Shown: positions 40,122 to 49,984, numbered from the stretch's first letter. The stretch: 64,000 nucleotides of DNA from Pseudomonadota bacterium (GCA_027485695.1 JAIXQO010000004.1:444408-508407); one strand, 5' to 3'. Notes: generated by a model from the sequence alone, not told the origin. Made by a program: numbers and translations.

Positions 40122-42806
40122 TTAGCGCGTTCGAGGGGGTGGTGGAAGAGGTCCGCTCATTGACTTGACAATGCGATCAAGATCAACGCTCATTTCCTTA
40201 TGAAACTCGAGCGGGAATATTACTGTTTTACCAGTCATTTTTTTATATAGAATCTGCGCATAAAGTCGCGCGGTCCTGCCGTTTCCATCGTCATAAGGAT
40301 GAATGACGATATAGTCTTGAACCGCGACCGCGACTACTTTTTCTGGAGAGGCTCCAGAAGCCACCAAGCCATTTAACTTCGACACAAACTTTTCCAGCAT
40401 GGGCATCTTGGAAGCTTGATCGTGAACTACAAAATAGCCACCCTCGGGATTTTTCGAATATTTAATCCCGTAAAAATTCATCACGCCCAAAACTTGATTT
40501 GGAATTTCATGCGGAATATACACTTTTCCCGATAGAAGCTGAGGGTCTGGTAATACTTTGTAATTAAATTTTCTGGCGCTTACTTCAATTTCAGCGACAT
40601 CCTTCCTCATATTGACGAAGTCCTGTACCTTGGCTTGTCCAGGTACGATAGTCGACATACCTTTTCGGTAAGCTCCAATCAGGTTGAAGTCTCCGTTGAT
40701 CTCTTCGACATCTACTGAGGTTCCATTGACTCTCTTACGAGATTGAAAGACTCCCGTTTGCCCCGTGACTACCTCATTTTTACTGAAGTTGCGGGTCACT
40801 CCTACGACTTCTTCGATTTCTAGTCCAGTCTGTTTCGAGAGTTTCCGTTCGTACTCGTATGTCGGGATATATCCGGACTTCGTGTACGGCACACCCGGCG
40901 CGATCAATTTGCTGTTATCACGAAAATAAACAACCCCACCGTCCATTTTCAATCGAGGATTTTCGGGACCAAACGTTCGATGCGCAGCTGCCGGCAAAAG
41001 AAGTTGCGGCTTTTCTGTCGTCTGAGCACCCTGCGATTGAGATGGTTTTTGCTCCTGACGAGCCTCAGGTACCGCCTGCTCCTTTTTCAGTGCGACAGAA
41101 TTCGTAGGGCTCGTTTTTTCGAGCGTTTTATTAACAAATTCAAGAACAGATTTTTCGTCTTTAAGAACGTTTAATTGGGCTTGGGAACGCAGTCCTTGAA
41201 ATCCCGATATCAATAGCCCACATTTATCGACCACTACTGCGCAGGCGAGTTTCAATAAATTCATTCCCGCTCGGGCTTGCGCGTTCGTAGCTGTCAGTTT
41301 TTCAATCGCAATGAATCGTTCGAGGATCGGAGTGGGAAGTCGAGAAACCAGCGCAGATACTTCAGGTGCAAAGATTTTTCCTACCTGAGCTGCCGCCTTC
41401 GGCACAGATAGATACAAGATATCGAAAGCAATCTGTTTGAGATTTTCTTTTTGTGCATCGTAGACCTTTTGGAGATCCGCGCTGTTCGCTCCAGCTTGAG
41501 CTAATATGGATTGGCGAACTGAGATTTCTTCGGCACGAAGATCCAGAGCACTAAACGCATGCTGTCCGATCGCCCCGGCAAAAGCGCTATTAGATAGAGC
41601 ACCATTTAGCAGGCGCACTCCTGCCAGCCTCTCAATTGCCTTTTCTGACATTTTTAGCGCGAATAACTCTGGTGTGATTGCTACGGCGCCTACGATCATA
41701 GTCGCAAATAGCATCACATCTGATGTCGCTTTTAATCGAGTGTTGATGACATCGGTTTCTTCAATCCTCTTAAGAAAATGACAAAGGTACTTACGATATT
41801 CCGGCTTATTCGCGAGAACCTGCCCAACAGCGACTGGGTTAGAAACCAACATTCTTTCTAGCCAAGCCGTCGAGGCCGATTCGACTTTGTTTTTATCCAA
41901 GCCAGTTGCCCAACCGACGTCTATATTCAATTGACCCGCAAGATCTCGAGTTCCTCTTTTGAGTTCATCGATCGCATCCCGAATAGATTCATCATTCCCA
42001 ATCTTCTTTCCACCCAAGTGATCCGCTAACGCGTCCGAGTAGAGTAAAATTCCAGGAGCATCACTCAACTCGACTTCGATTGCTTTTTTGGATTGCGGCG
42101 GAATCTCAATTAAACCTGCCCGGAGATCCGGTCCTGTGATGAGTTTTGGCTGAGTCGAAGGCTTAGGCGCTACCGCGGCTCGGAGGCGCTCTGTTCGTGA
42201 ATTGAGATCATTACGAACATCTTGGATACTAAATGTTTTTTGTCCGGTGGACCGAAACGCATTCACGTAACTCTCACCCAGAGAGATGAGATCTTGCTTG
42301 TCTGAGTTTGTTATTTGAGCTGTCAGCATACAGTTGCCTACTTGCCCAAGCCCAGTACCGTCGCGACGACAAAGTTCATCAAAGAGTGCGCCAATATTTG
42401 GCTTACCTTCTTTTACAGCGGCTTGAGGATAGCGCATTTCAGCGTCAATCCGCGTGATGAGGAGGTTAGACATTGATCGCAAAAAAATGTCTTTTGCAAA
42501 TGATCGAATCAATTGCGGAGAAGGTGTTTTAGACAGATCAGACAGTTGCAGCGCTTCTTGCGCGAATCTCCTCATCCGGTCGAGGTCGGATGGAGTAACT
42601 GTTTTGGAAACGCTGCATCTGCCGCCAAGTTCCAAGGCTTGACCGGTCGCAATTTTTTCCAACAGACCATTGATCTTGGCGCTCTCGGTCGCACATTGGG
42701 CGATTGCACCTCCTACTTGTTCGGGCTCAAAGCCGAACGAAACATCGATCCGACCCGCAGCTAAGACTACTAAAATAAAAAGGAAGTGAGAGAGATGCGA
42801 CACCAT
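40122..42806 (-). CDS. Large exported Fic-domain protein (putative AMPylase)
   Basis: 894 residues from the ATG at 42806, which puts a signal peptide (HFLFILVVLAAG) at the N-terminus; a TTG at 42857 would add 17 residues. Residues ~20-370 are helical; ~375-400 hold a hydrophobic segment (VMLFATMIVGAVAITPELFA), followed by more helices and a Gln/Pro/Lys-rich linker (~580-620). The C-terminal ~280 residues end in a complete Fic motif, VIHPYDDGNGRTARLYAQIL (catalytic His at ~836), with GGYFVVHDQ nearby as the flap strand. Fic enzymes transfer AMP or related groups to Tyr, Ser or Thr of target proteins. I could not identify the inhibitory S/T-x-x-x-E-G/N helix. Downstream lies the PD-(D/E)XK-like gene. 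Confidence 0.8.
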   Translation of the reverse strand: MVSHLSHFLFILVVLAAGRIDVSFGFEPEQVGGAIAQCATESAKINGLLEKIATGQALELGGRCSVSKTVTPSDLDRMRRFAQEALQLSDLSKTPSPQLIRSFAKDIFLRSMSNLLITRIDAEMRYPQAAVKEGKPNIGALFDELCRRDGTGLGQVGNCMLTAQITNSDKQDLISLGESYVNAFRSTGQKTFSIQDVRNDLNSRTERLRAAVAPKPSTQPKLITGPDLRAGLIEIPPQSKKAIEVELSDAPGILLYSDALADHLGGKKIGNDESIRDAIDELKRGTRDLAGQLNIDVGWATGLDKNKVESASTAWLERMLVSNPVAVGQVLANKPEYRKYLCHFLKRIEETDVINTRLKATSDVMLFATMIVGAVAITPELFALKMSEKAIERLAGVRLLNGALSNSAFAGAIGQHAFSALDLRAEEISVRQSILAQAGANSADLQKVYDAQKENLKQIAFDILYLSVPKAAAQVGKIFAPEVSALVSRLPTPILERFIAIEKLTATNAQARAGMNLLKLACAVVVDKCGLLISGFQGLRSQAQLNVLKDEKSVLEFVNKTLEKTSPTNSVALKKEQAVPEARQEQKPSQSQGAQTTEKPQLLLPAAAHRTFGPENPRLKMDGGVVYFRDNSKLIAPGVPYTKSGYIPTYEYERKLSKQTGLEIEEVVGVTRNFSKNEVVTGQTGVFQSRKRVNGTSVDVEEINGDFNLIGAYRKGMSTIVPGQAKVQDFVNMRKDVAEIEVSARKFNYKVLPDPQLLSGKVYIPHEIPNQVLGVMNFYGIKYSKNPEGGYFVVHDQASKMPMLEKFVSKLNGLVASGASPEKVVAVAVQDYIVIHPYDDGNGRTARLYAQILYKKMTGKTVIFPLEFHKEMSVDLDRIVKSMSGPLPPPPRTR

Positions 42807-43078
42807 CTCACTATTTATCGGTTTTGAATTCGCCCATTTTGAATTTAAGAATGTCAACGTATTGTCAGGAGTTTGAACGAGTCATAAGCGTTAAATATAT
42901 TTCCGAACTCTCGCTCCAAACAGAAACGACTGTGAGATGACTAATTGCGCTAATGCATCACATCATTTGCATCCCACCTTGCCTTTTCCCCTCCGCCTGT
43001 TAGGTTAGTAGTGGAGTTTTTTTGACGCTAATTCTAAGCAGTTGATCGACGGCCTGCACCCGCTCGAACCGGAGACCC

Positions 43079-46000
43079 ATGAAAATCAAACGCCTTGAGA
43101 TCCAAGGATTCAAATCCTTTAAAGATAAGACCGTGATTCATTTCGATCATTCGATCACGGGTATCGTCGGCCCAAACGGCTGCGGAAAATCGAACGTCGT
43201 CGATGCGTTCTTCTGGGTCATGGGTGAACAGTCCTACAAGCACATGCGGGGATCCGGATCTGAGGACCTGATTTTCAACGGCTCATCCAAATACTCGCCG
43301 CTCGGATTCGCCGAAGCGACTCTCGTCATGGAAATGGATACGGGCGGAGTCGACACGAGCAAGGAACCATCGGGTGCTTCGGCCACTGATGCTCCGGTTC
43401 ATTTCAAGACCAAAGAAATATCCGTCACCCGCCGTGTGTACCGCGGAGGCGAAGGTGAATACTTCATCAACGGGGTGCAAGCCCGCTTGAAAGACATCCA
43501 TGAGCTGTTCATGGACACCGGCGTCGGCTCCAAAGGTTACTCCATCATCGAACAGGGCCAGATCGGCAAGATCGTTCAATCGAAACCTGAAGATCGCCGC
43601 CTCCTCATCGAAGAAGCCGCCGGCATCGCCAAGTACAAGGCCCGCAAAAAAGAATCGCTTCGTAAACTCGAAGCCGCTCAAGCCAACCTCGGACGACTCA
43701 CGGACGTCATCCAAGAGATCGAACGCAGCCTGAGCTCACTCGAGCGCCAAGCACAAAAAGCCCAGCAGTACAAAAAACTCAAAGACGAACTCCTAGAAAA
43801 AGAAATGACCTGGGGCCGTCGCAAGAACCAAGTGCTCACGCGCCGTCTGAAAGAAATGCGCGAAAAACGCGATACTCTCGAGGCTGAATGCGTCGGCCTG
43901 CGCGCGGAACTTCAATCGGCCGAGAACACGATCGAAGTCGATCGCGTTCAAGAACTGACCCTCTCCAAAGTGATCGAAGGTTTGAACCACGGGATTCAAG
44001 AGCTTGCTCAAGAACTCACTCGTGCGCAGAGCGCGCTTGAGCTCTCTAAACGTCGGCAGAACGATCTCGCGACCCAGCTCGAGATGCTCACTTCCGAGCG
44101 CGAAGAACTCGTCACCTCCATCTCGACCGAAAAAGAACGCCTCTCCGGTGCAGAATCTGAGAGTGCAAACGCGGCTGAAATTTTGGCCGACAAGAGTTCC
44201 AAAGTCCGCGATCAAGAAAACGCCACTCGTGCCGCAAAACAAGCATTCGAAACGCTTCGCCGTGAACTAGATAGCTCCAAGCAATCGCTCGTCAAAGGCA
44301 TCCAAGAGAGCTCGCACCTCTCCAACCGCGCCGCTGCCCTCGAATCCAAAATCGAGAGCGCTGCCCTTCAGATCGAGCGCGTGAGCTCCTCGCTCACGGA
44401 CGCCACGGAAAAACAAAGCATCGCCGAGACGACGCTTGCGGAAACCAAAATCGCCTATGAAACGGCGACCGAGGCACACGCTTCTTCGTCCAACGAACTC
44501 AAAGAGCGCAATGCTGCTCAACAAGACCTCGAGCGCGCGGTTTCCGCAAAACGCTCCGAAGTCCAAGACCTCGAACGAACGGCAACCAAGATCCGCTCCA
44601 AACTCCAGAGCTTGGAGGAACTCGACGCCGCATTCGAAGGATTCGGCGATGGTCCTAAAGCGCTCCTGGATTGGGCGAAAACGTCCGGCAAAGACTCCTC
44701 TCTCCGCGCATTCACCGAGGGCTTGTTCGTCGAACCTGGATTCGAGGCCGCTCTCGAAGGTTTCTTGGAAGGTAAACTCGAGAATCTTGTTTCCGATGAA
44801 CCTCACCTCGCTCTCGAGGCGCTCCGTGAACTCAGCCAAGGTAAATCCGGTCGCGCTTCCGTTTTTGTCGGCGGTTTCAAGCCGGTTGATTCGAGCGATG
44901 TTTCCGCGCTGGTCTCAGCAGCCGGAATCACGGTGATCGGACCTCTCTCTCAATTCGTGAAAATCGACGCAAACTTGCCGGAAGCTGGCCGCAATGCCTC
45001 GGCATATCTCCTCTCGCAAGCAATCGTCGTTGAGAGCCTCGACCCGCTCCCCGAATTGCTGAAACAAGCGGATGCCGCGAAACTCGGCGCTTTCTCGCTC
45101 GTTACCAAATCGGGTGAAGCGTTTGACTCTGTCGGTATTCTCCGAGGCGGCTCGGTTCAGAGCGATAGCTCTGCTTCCGTTCTCGGTCGGAAACGGGCAA
45201 TCGAAGAACTCCGCGTCCAATACGCAGAAGCCGAAATCGCGCTGAATACTGCCAAAGAACAAAACGACGAGCTCAAGGCCCGTTTCGACGTCGCCGTTAC
45301 CGACCTCGAGCAACTTCGTGCAGACGTTCAAGATCGTTCGATCACCAAAGCAAAACTTGAACGCGATTTCGAACAATCCAAGCGCGCCATGATCGAAGCA
45401 TCATCGAAACTCGAGGACCTCAAAGAAGAATTTGCTCTCTACGAAGAAGAGCGCGCTTCGGCGATCAGTGACCAAGAAACGATTCGCATGCAGATCTCGG
45501 AGGCGATCAGCACTCGCTCCGATCTCGAAGAAGTCATCGCCGCTGCTGAAGCCCGTTTCGAAGAGACCGAACTCAAACTCCGCGAAGAAGAGGCCTTACT
45601 GGGAGAAGTCAGGGTCGAAGAAGCTTCGTTCCGCGAGCGCGCGAACTCCATCGCACGTGAACTCGAAGCCGGCCTTCATTTGATCCGCGACCGCGAGCGT
45701 CGCTTGGCCGACGTGGAACGCCAATTGGATCGCGCCGAGAGCGAAAACTCCGAACACTCTGGTGGCGACTCCGGCTATGCAGAAAAAATTGAGTATCTCA
45801 CGATCGATCTCGCTCAGCGCCGAGAAAATCTGGCGGAGCACAAGAACGACTACGAAATTGTCTCTGCGAACATTCGCCAGGCGATGAGTCAGGTGAAATC
45901 CCTGCACCAATCGACTGATCAGAAAAACCACGAAGTGAACTCGCTCGCGCTCGATATCGAGCGTGTCAGCTCCGAACTGTCGTTCCTGGTTCAGAACTTG

Positions 46001-46759
46001 GAAGAGAAGTACGGCGTCGGTTGCCTCGAGATCCCAGTCATCGCCCCAATCCAAGAAGAGATGAACGATCCGGTCGTCACGCTCGAAATGAACGCGATCG
46101 ATGAGCAGGCACTCAGCGAAGAAGTCGAAAAACTCCGTGAACGCATCCGTCGCTTGGGCGAAGTCAACGTCATGGCGATCGAAGAGTTCGAAGAGAAGAA
46201 GAAGCGCTACGATCACCTCACGGGCGAGAAACTCGACCTCGTGAAATCGATGGAAGACTTGAACGAAGCCATCGAGCACATCAACAAAACGAGCGAAGAA
46301 CGCTTCCAGAAAGCATTCGAGGCGATCCGCGATCGTTTCGAGCGCTTGTTCCCGATCATCTTCGGTGGCGGTCAGGCGAAACTCTCGCTCGTCTACCCCG
46401 AAGGTTCATCCGACATCCTCGAAGCCGGCGTCGACATCCTGGCTCAACCTCCCGGCAAGAAGGTCGTCAATATCGGCCTGCTCTCCGGCGGTGAGAAAGC
46501 GCTGACGGCCGTATCGCTCATTTTCGCGATCTTCATGGTCAAGCCGTCGCCGTTCTGTATTCTCGACGAGGTCGATGCACCTCTCGATGACGCGAACATC
46601 GGCAAGTTCAACGCCCTTCTTCGCGAGATGTCGGCGAAATCCCAGTTCATCATCATCACTCACAACAAGAAAACCATGGAGCTCAATGACACGCTCTACG
46701 GCGTGACGATGGAAGAACCCGGCGTTTCCAAGATGGTCTCCATTGAAATGAGGGCGTAA
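43079..46759 (+). CDS. smc: Chromosome segregation protein SMC
   Basis: 1226 residues, within the SMC range. N-terminal ATPase half: IQGFKSFKDKTVIHF and Walker A GIVGPNGCGKSNVVDAF, then the Q-loop and R-loop (MRGSGSEDLIFNG). Two long coiled coils flank a hinge near residues 520-690 (FEGFGDGPKALLDW, EGLFVEPGFEAALEGFL, LRGGSVQ). The C-terminal half has the ABC signature LLSGGEKALTAVSLIFAIF and Walker B FCILDEVDAPLDD. SMC with ScpA and ScpB condenses and segregates the chromosome; scpAB are not here. The ATG has a CGGAG box. Its stop codon sits inside the 46753-46856 inverted repeat. From 42807 to 43078 only a weak candidate promoter (TTGCCT, TAGGTT) is visible. Confidence 0.97.
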   Translation: MKIKRLEIQGFKSFKDKTVIHFDHSITGIVGPNGCGKSNVVDAFFWVMGEQSYKHMRGSGSEDLIFNGSSKYSPLGFAEATLVMEMDTGGVDTSKEPSGASATDAPVHFKTKEISVTRRVYRGGEGEYFINGVQARLKDIHELFMDTGVGSKGYSIIEQGQIGKIVQSKPEDRRLLIEEAAGIAKYKARKKESLRKLEAAQANLGRLTDVIQEIERSLSSLERQAQKAQQYKKLKDELLEKEMTWGRRKNQVLTRRLKEMREKRDTLEAECVGLRAELQSAENTIEVDRVQELTLSKVIEGLNHGIQELAQELTRAQSALELSKRRQNDLATQLEMLTSEREELVTSISTEKERLSGAESESANAAEILADKSSKVRDQENATRAAKQAFETLRRELDSSKQSLVKGIQESSHLSNRAAALESKIESAALQIERVSSSLTDATEKQSIAETTLAETKIAYETATEAHASSSNELKERNAAQQDLERAVSAKRSEVQDLERTATKIRSKLQSLEELDAAFEGFGDGPKALLDWAKTSGKDSSLRAFTEGLFVEPGFEAALEGFLEGKLENLVSDEPHLALEALRELSQGKSGRASVFVGGFKPVDSSDVSALVSAAGITVIGPLSQFVKIDANLPEAGRNASAYLLSQAIVVESLDPLPELLKQADAAKLGAFSLVTKSGEAFDSVGILRGGSVQSDSSASVLGRKRAIEELRVQYAEAEIALNTAKEQNDELKARFDVAVTDLEQLRADVQDRSITKAKLERDFEQSKRAMIEASSKLEDLKEEFALYEEERASAISDQETIRMQISEAISTRSDLEEVIAAAEARFEETELKLREEEALLGEVRVEEASFRERANSIARELEAGLHLIRDRERRLADVERQLDRAESENSEHSGGDSGYAEKIEYLTIDLAQRRENLAEHKNDYEIVSANIRQAMSQVKSLHQSTDQKNHEVNSLALDIERVSSELSFLVQNLEEKYGVGCLEIPVIAPIQEEMNDPVVTLEMNAIDEQALSEEVEKLRERIRRLGEVNVMAIEEFEEKKKRYDHLTGEKLDLVKSMEDLNEAIEHINKTSEERFQKAFEAIRDRFERLFPIIFGGGQAKLSLVYPEGSSDILEAGVDILAQPPGKKVVNIGLLSGGEKALTAVSLIFAIFMVKPSPFCILDEVDAPLDDANIGKFNALLREMSAKSQFIIITHNKKTMELNDTLYGVTMEEPGVSKMVSIEMRA

Positions 46760-46856
46760 AAATCGCTTCGTTTGCCGGGCTCCTGCCCTACTGAAAATTT
46801 TGCCTGCGGCAAAACCGCATCACGCTTTTTCAGACGCACGAATCGATTTTTACGCC
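46753..46856. repeat. 104-bp palindromic element spanning the smc stop codon
   Basis: GGCGTAAAAATCGCTTCGT (46753-46771) and ACGAATCGATTTTTACGCC (46838-46856) are 19-bp arms complementary at 18 positions. The left arm contains the smc TAA. Inside are CTGAAAA/TTTTTCAG and a TTTTGCC-TGC-GGCAAAA hairpin, so the whole unit can fold into a branched stem. It may be a small mobile or REP-like repeat, or a terminator and RNA-processing structure between smc and lolA. Only one copy was noticed in this window. Confidence 0.75.
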
Positions 46857-46878
46857 ACAGGAATTGACTGAGGCAACT

Positions 46879-47511
46879 ATGAGCGTATCGATTTCATTGC
46901 TAGTTTTCTCGACACTCTTGCAAATAGCGACCGCCGCGATTCCACCCGCACTCGCCAAGGTCGAGAAGAAATACGTCGACAAGAAAAGCTTGGAAGCCAA
47001 ATTCACCCAAGTTCAGTACCAGAAACTCACCAAGCAGGAAAAAACCCTGACCGGCGTCATCAGCCTCAAGCACCCGAACAAGTTTCGCTGGGAAACGCTG
47101 AAGCCCGACCAGAACTTATTCGTCAGCGACGGGCGCAAGTTTTGGTCTTACACACCCCCATTTATCAAGGGTGAACCCGGCCAAGTGATCGAGAAGAAAA
47201 CCTCCGAGATCCAGAGCCAACTCGCAAGCCAGCTCCTCTCGGGAGCATTCTCCAAGATCAAGGACGCCCAGATCGAGGCGATCTCAGACAAGATTTTCAA
47301 GATCACGCCGAAAAAAGGATCCGCCGGTACGGTCTCTCAGGTCGAAGTCGAAGTAGATCCTAAGACCTCACTCATCACTCGCGTGAAACTCGAGCACGAA
47401 GGCGGTAACCGTTCCGAAGTGAAACTCGCTGAGATCAAACTCGGTGAGCCGATGAGCGACGATCTGTTTCGATTCGTCATCCCACCGGGAACCGAAGTCA
47501 TTCGCGAATAG
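46879..47511 (+). CDS. lolA: Outer-membrane lipoprotein carrier LolA
   Basis: 210 residues from the ATG at 46879, preceded by a GAGG box; a five-residue TTG extension is less likely. A signal peptide ends near IATA. The mature protein has the LolA half-barrel pattern: SLEAKFTQVQYQKLTKQEKTLTGVISLKHPNKFRWET, LFVSDGRKFWSYTPPF, and near the end DDLFRFVIPPGTEVI. LolA carries lipoproteins across the periplasm to the outer membrane, which fits the lipoproteins encoded elsewhere in the window. It converges on a small secreted protein with one base between stops. Confidence 0.93.
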   Translation: MSVSISLLVFSTLLQIATAAIPPALAKVEKKYVDKKSLEAKFTQVQYQKLTKQEKTLTGVISLKHPNKFRWETLKPDQNLFVSDGRKFWSYTPPFIKGEPGQVIEKKTSEIQSQLASQLLSGAFSKIKDAQIEAISDKIFKITPKKGSAGTVSQVEVEVDPKTSLITRVKLEHEGGNRSEVKLAEIKLGEPMSDDLFRFVIPPGTEVIRE

Positions 47512-47512
47512 G

Positions 47513-47887
47513 CTATTTGTTACGGTAACCGATCGTGACGCAGACGCCGGTTTCGAGGATTGCTGGGGCATTGATGAATCGAATCGTACCAGCGGATACC
47601 GCTGGAGTTGCCTGAGCCGCAAGCGTGGACGGTTGCGAAACGCTGACTACATCGAAGTTTTTTTCGATTTCTTGAATCGCCTTACTCAAGAAATCGCCTT
47701 TTACGGCTTCGCCAGAAACATCCGCACTATTATCACCGCTATCGGTAACAGTTAAGCGTGCCGTCTCGCATTTCACCAGGTAACGTGTTGGGTTTGGACC
47801 TGCTGCGAAAGAATTCAAGCTCACGCAGAGAGATGCTGGGAGAGCTAGAAGAGACATGGATTTTAAGAAAGCGGTTTGAATTTTCAT
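47513..47887 (-). CDS. Small secreted protein of unknown function
   Basis: 124 residues starting at the ATG at 47887, chosen because it has an AGGA box and places the signal peptide (SLLALPASLCVSLNSFA) first. The mature ~97 residues contain two Cys (VKCETARLTVTDSG and GVCVTIGYRNK) and an alternating strand pattern. No family recognised. Stands tail-to-tail with lolA. Confidence 0.75.
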   Translation of the reverse strand: MKIQTAFLKSMSLLALPASLCVSLNSFAAGPNPTRYLVKCETARLTVTDSGDNSADVSGEAVKGDFLSKAIQEIEKNFDVVSVSQPSTLAAQATPAVSAGTIRFINAPAILETGVCVTIGYRNK

Positions 47888-48024
47888 GGGATGTCCTATG
47901 GTCGTGAGGTTTAATATCACCCCATAAATAGAGAACCCATGATCTATTCGCTAGATTCGTTTTGTGACTTGTGACCAGACATTTTTCGGAACTGTTCGCA
48001 TTCCATGGTGAGGAAAATTTGAAA

Positions 48025-48069
48025 ACGGCGATACCCAACCGCATTCCATGCGCCTTCGGGTATCACCGT
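48025..48069 (-). terminator. Intrinsic terminator after the 48152 gene
   Basis: ACGGCGATACCC and GGGTATCACCGT pair over 12 positions (one G-U), and GCAT-tcc-ATGC nests in the loop. On the minus strand it is followed by TTTTCAAATTTT. It lies 82 bases past the stop of the leftward gene at 48152. Confidence 0.8.
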
Positions 48070-48151
48070 TATACTCACCTGCTTTGAATCCGAATTCCTG
48101 CTGACCTACCGATCTTGTCCGGTGGAACCATGCGAATAAGATTCAATGCGA

Positions 48152-48715
48152 TTAAAACTGCTCAATACCATTGACGACGAAACCTAGCTTGGAGCTCGTA
48201 TCGAAGACAACGATTCCGCGCCCCGCAGTCTCATCCTGTCCGACGAAGTCTGTTCCATAATCAATCGAGTCAACCGGGTGAAAATAGATTTCAAATACGC
48301 GGACCGAAGCTGGCAATTGAGCGATGCGATCCGAAACGCTATCCACATACTGCTTTTGTCTACACTGAGCGAGTTCGGTTGCGTTTTGGATCACTTCTCT
48401 GATTTTGCGAAAATTTTGGGTAATCTCGGTCATCCGAATAAACTCGTTACCACGAGTACCCGCACCGTAAGCGGCCCACAATCCCAGCGCCCGAGATTCA
48501 TCTTGAGATCCAGTTTTCGCGTACTGAAAAACTTTAGATTCCCAATATCCCACTGGTTGTTTGCATACAGAACTCGCGTCCAAGCTGGCTGGACGAAGAA
48601 GATTTTGGCTGAAGGGCAGATAACTTAAACCTCGAATCTGAACTCCGCTGTCAGCTTGAACAGAACCCACCAATAGAAAACAGGCTATAAAACTCTGTGT
48701 GAATGATCGAAACAT
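48152..48715 (-). CDS. Secreted protein of unknown function
   Basis: 187 residues with signal peptide MFRSFTQSFIACFLLVGSVQA. A GGGAGG box precedes the ATG. The mature part has a Cys (SVCKQPVGYWESKVF), a helical middle (EITQNFRKIREVIQNATELAQC) and a strand-rich end (VRVFEIYFHPVDSI, GIVVFDTSSKLGFVVNG). No family recognised. It is the only gene between the terminator at 48025 and the divergent nitrilase-family gene. Confidence 0.8.
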   Translation of the reverse strand: MFRSFTQSFIACFLLVGSVQADSGVQIRGLSYLPFSQNLLRPASLDASSVCKQPVGYWESKVFQYAKTGSQDESRALGLWAAYGAGTRGNEFIRMTEITQNFRKIREVIQNATELAQCRQKQYVDSVSDRIAQLPASVRVFEIYFHPVDSIDYGTDFVGQDETAGRGIVVFDTSSKLGFVVNGIEQF

Positions 48716-48941
48716 AAAATTTTTCCTCCCTGGTAGCTAAACTAAATGCCAGCGAGCAACACTACCTGACCTATACAACTTCGATGATGTGGAACTCGGA
48801 ACTCCGCTTCAATTCGTTTCGCATCGTTTCATTGACCTATTCGAAACTGAAAACTCCTTCTGAGTGATGACGGAAAACTTTTTTTGACGTGGGACTTTTG
48901 AGTCCACATTCGGGATTCTCTGATATCGGTGGCACGCACGA

Positions 48942-49907
48942 ATGAGAGTCGTTATAAACAAACATATGAGATTCATAAGCGTTCTGTTGGGGCTCGTGGC
49001 GGCAGTAGTTGCCGTACGCGCGATCGACACTGTCACTCCCCAACATCGTGCGCCCGCTTCGGGTTTCGTTCGCGTGAGCGCGGTTCAATACCCCATTGAA
49101 CCGAATTCATCTTTTGAAAAGCTCAAAAACAAAGTCGAATCCGCAGTACGCGAAGCGGCCCGGCGTCATTCCGACCTCGTGATTTTCCCTGAACTACTCA
49201 CGATGGACCTCTGGCCGCTGAATACCGGGAAAACTGACCGAGAAATTTCGTTTGATGTCGCCCGCCAGTACACTGAAGCCTATTTTCGTTTCGTCACCGA
49301 GTTGAGCCGTCGCCATCAAGTCGCCATTCTTGCCGGATCTTCCCCACGAGTCAGGAATAACGAAATTTACAATACGGCGATGATCACATTCCCGAATGGT
49401 CGCCAAATTTTTCATGACAAGGTTTTCCTGACGGAGTGGGAAAAAGCTCAAGGCTGGAAAACCGGCGATGACCTCACCGTATTTGATGCTCCTTGGGGAA
49501 AAACCGTCATTCTCACCTGTTTTGATTCCGAATTTCCGCTCACCACCCAAGCCCTCGCCGCGGCGGCTCCGGAGTGGATCTTGATTCCGTCGATGACAGA
49601 AACGGAGGCGGGTCTGAAACGCGTTCGCTGGAGCGCGCAAGCTCGCGCCGTCGAACATCACGCGTTCGTAGTCGTTACCGGTACGGTTGGACGATACCCT
49701 GGCTGGGAGCAAGTGGGGCAAGCCGCACTCTTGGAGCCTTGGGAGAAGCAGTTCAAAGGCGTCGTTCAAGAAGGGCGCAAGAACGCGAACGATATCGTAA
49801 CAGGCGACTATAATATCGATGCATTACGCGCGAATCGTGCGGTCACGCACCTTAATCCCGCCAAAGAGCAAATGAACCGTAACATTCGGGTCCACGTCGT
49901 TCACTGA
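48942..49907 (+). CDS. Carbon-nitrogen hydrolase (nitrilase superfamily), exported or membrane-anchored
   Basis: 321 residues, or 313 from a second ATG at 48966. The N-terminus carries a hydrophobic segment (FISVLLGLVAAVVAVRA) that acts as a signal or anchor, which is unusual for this cytoplasmic superfamily. The catalytic triad is in place: Glu84 in FPELL, Lys160 in HDKVFLTEWE and Cys193 in LTCFDSEFP. These enzymes cleave nitriles or amides. The preceding VSAVQYPIEPNSSFEKLKNKV matches the family's first strand and helix. Substrate is unknown. It is followed by the TraB/TIKI-like gene 77 bases later. Confidence 0.9.
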   Translation: MRVVINKHMRFISVLLGLVAAVVAVRAIDTVTPQHRAPASGFVRVSAVQYPIEPNSSFEKLKNKVESAVREAARRHSDLVIFPELLTMDLWPLNTGKTDREISFDVARQYTEAYFRFVTELSRRHQVAILAGSSPRVRNNEIYNTAMITFPNGRQIFHDKVFLTEWEKAQGWKTGDDLTVFDAPWGKTVILTCFDSEFPLTTQALAAAAPEWILIPSMTETEAGLKRVRWSAQARAVEHHAFVVVTGTVGRYPGWEQVGQAALLEPWEKQFKGVVQEGRKNANDIVTGDYNIDALRANRAVTHLNPAKEQMNRNIRVHVVH

Positions 49908-49984
49908 TCGGTCTACAGAATATTTTCTGATGGGTGCGCAACTCTTGGTCACCTCTGGTAGGTTGGCGATCCGCGAGGGGCGCT

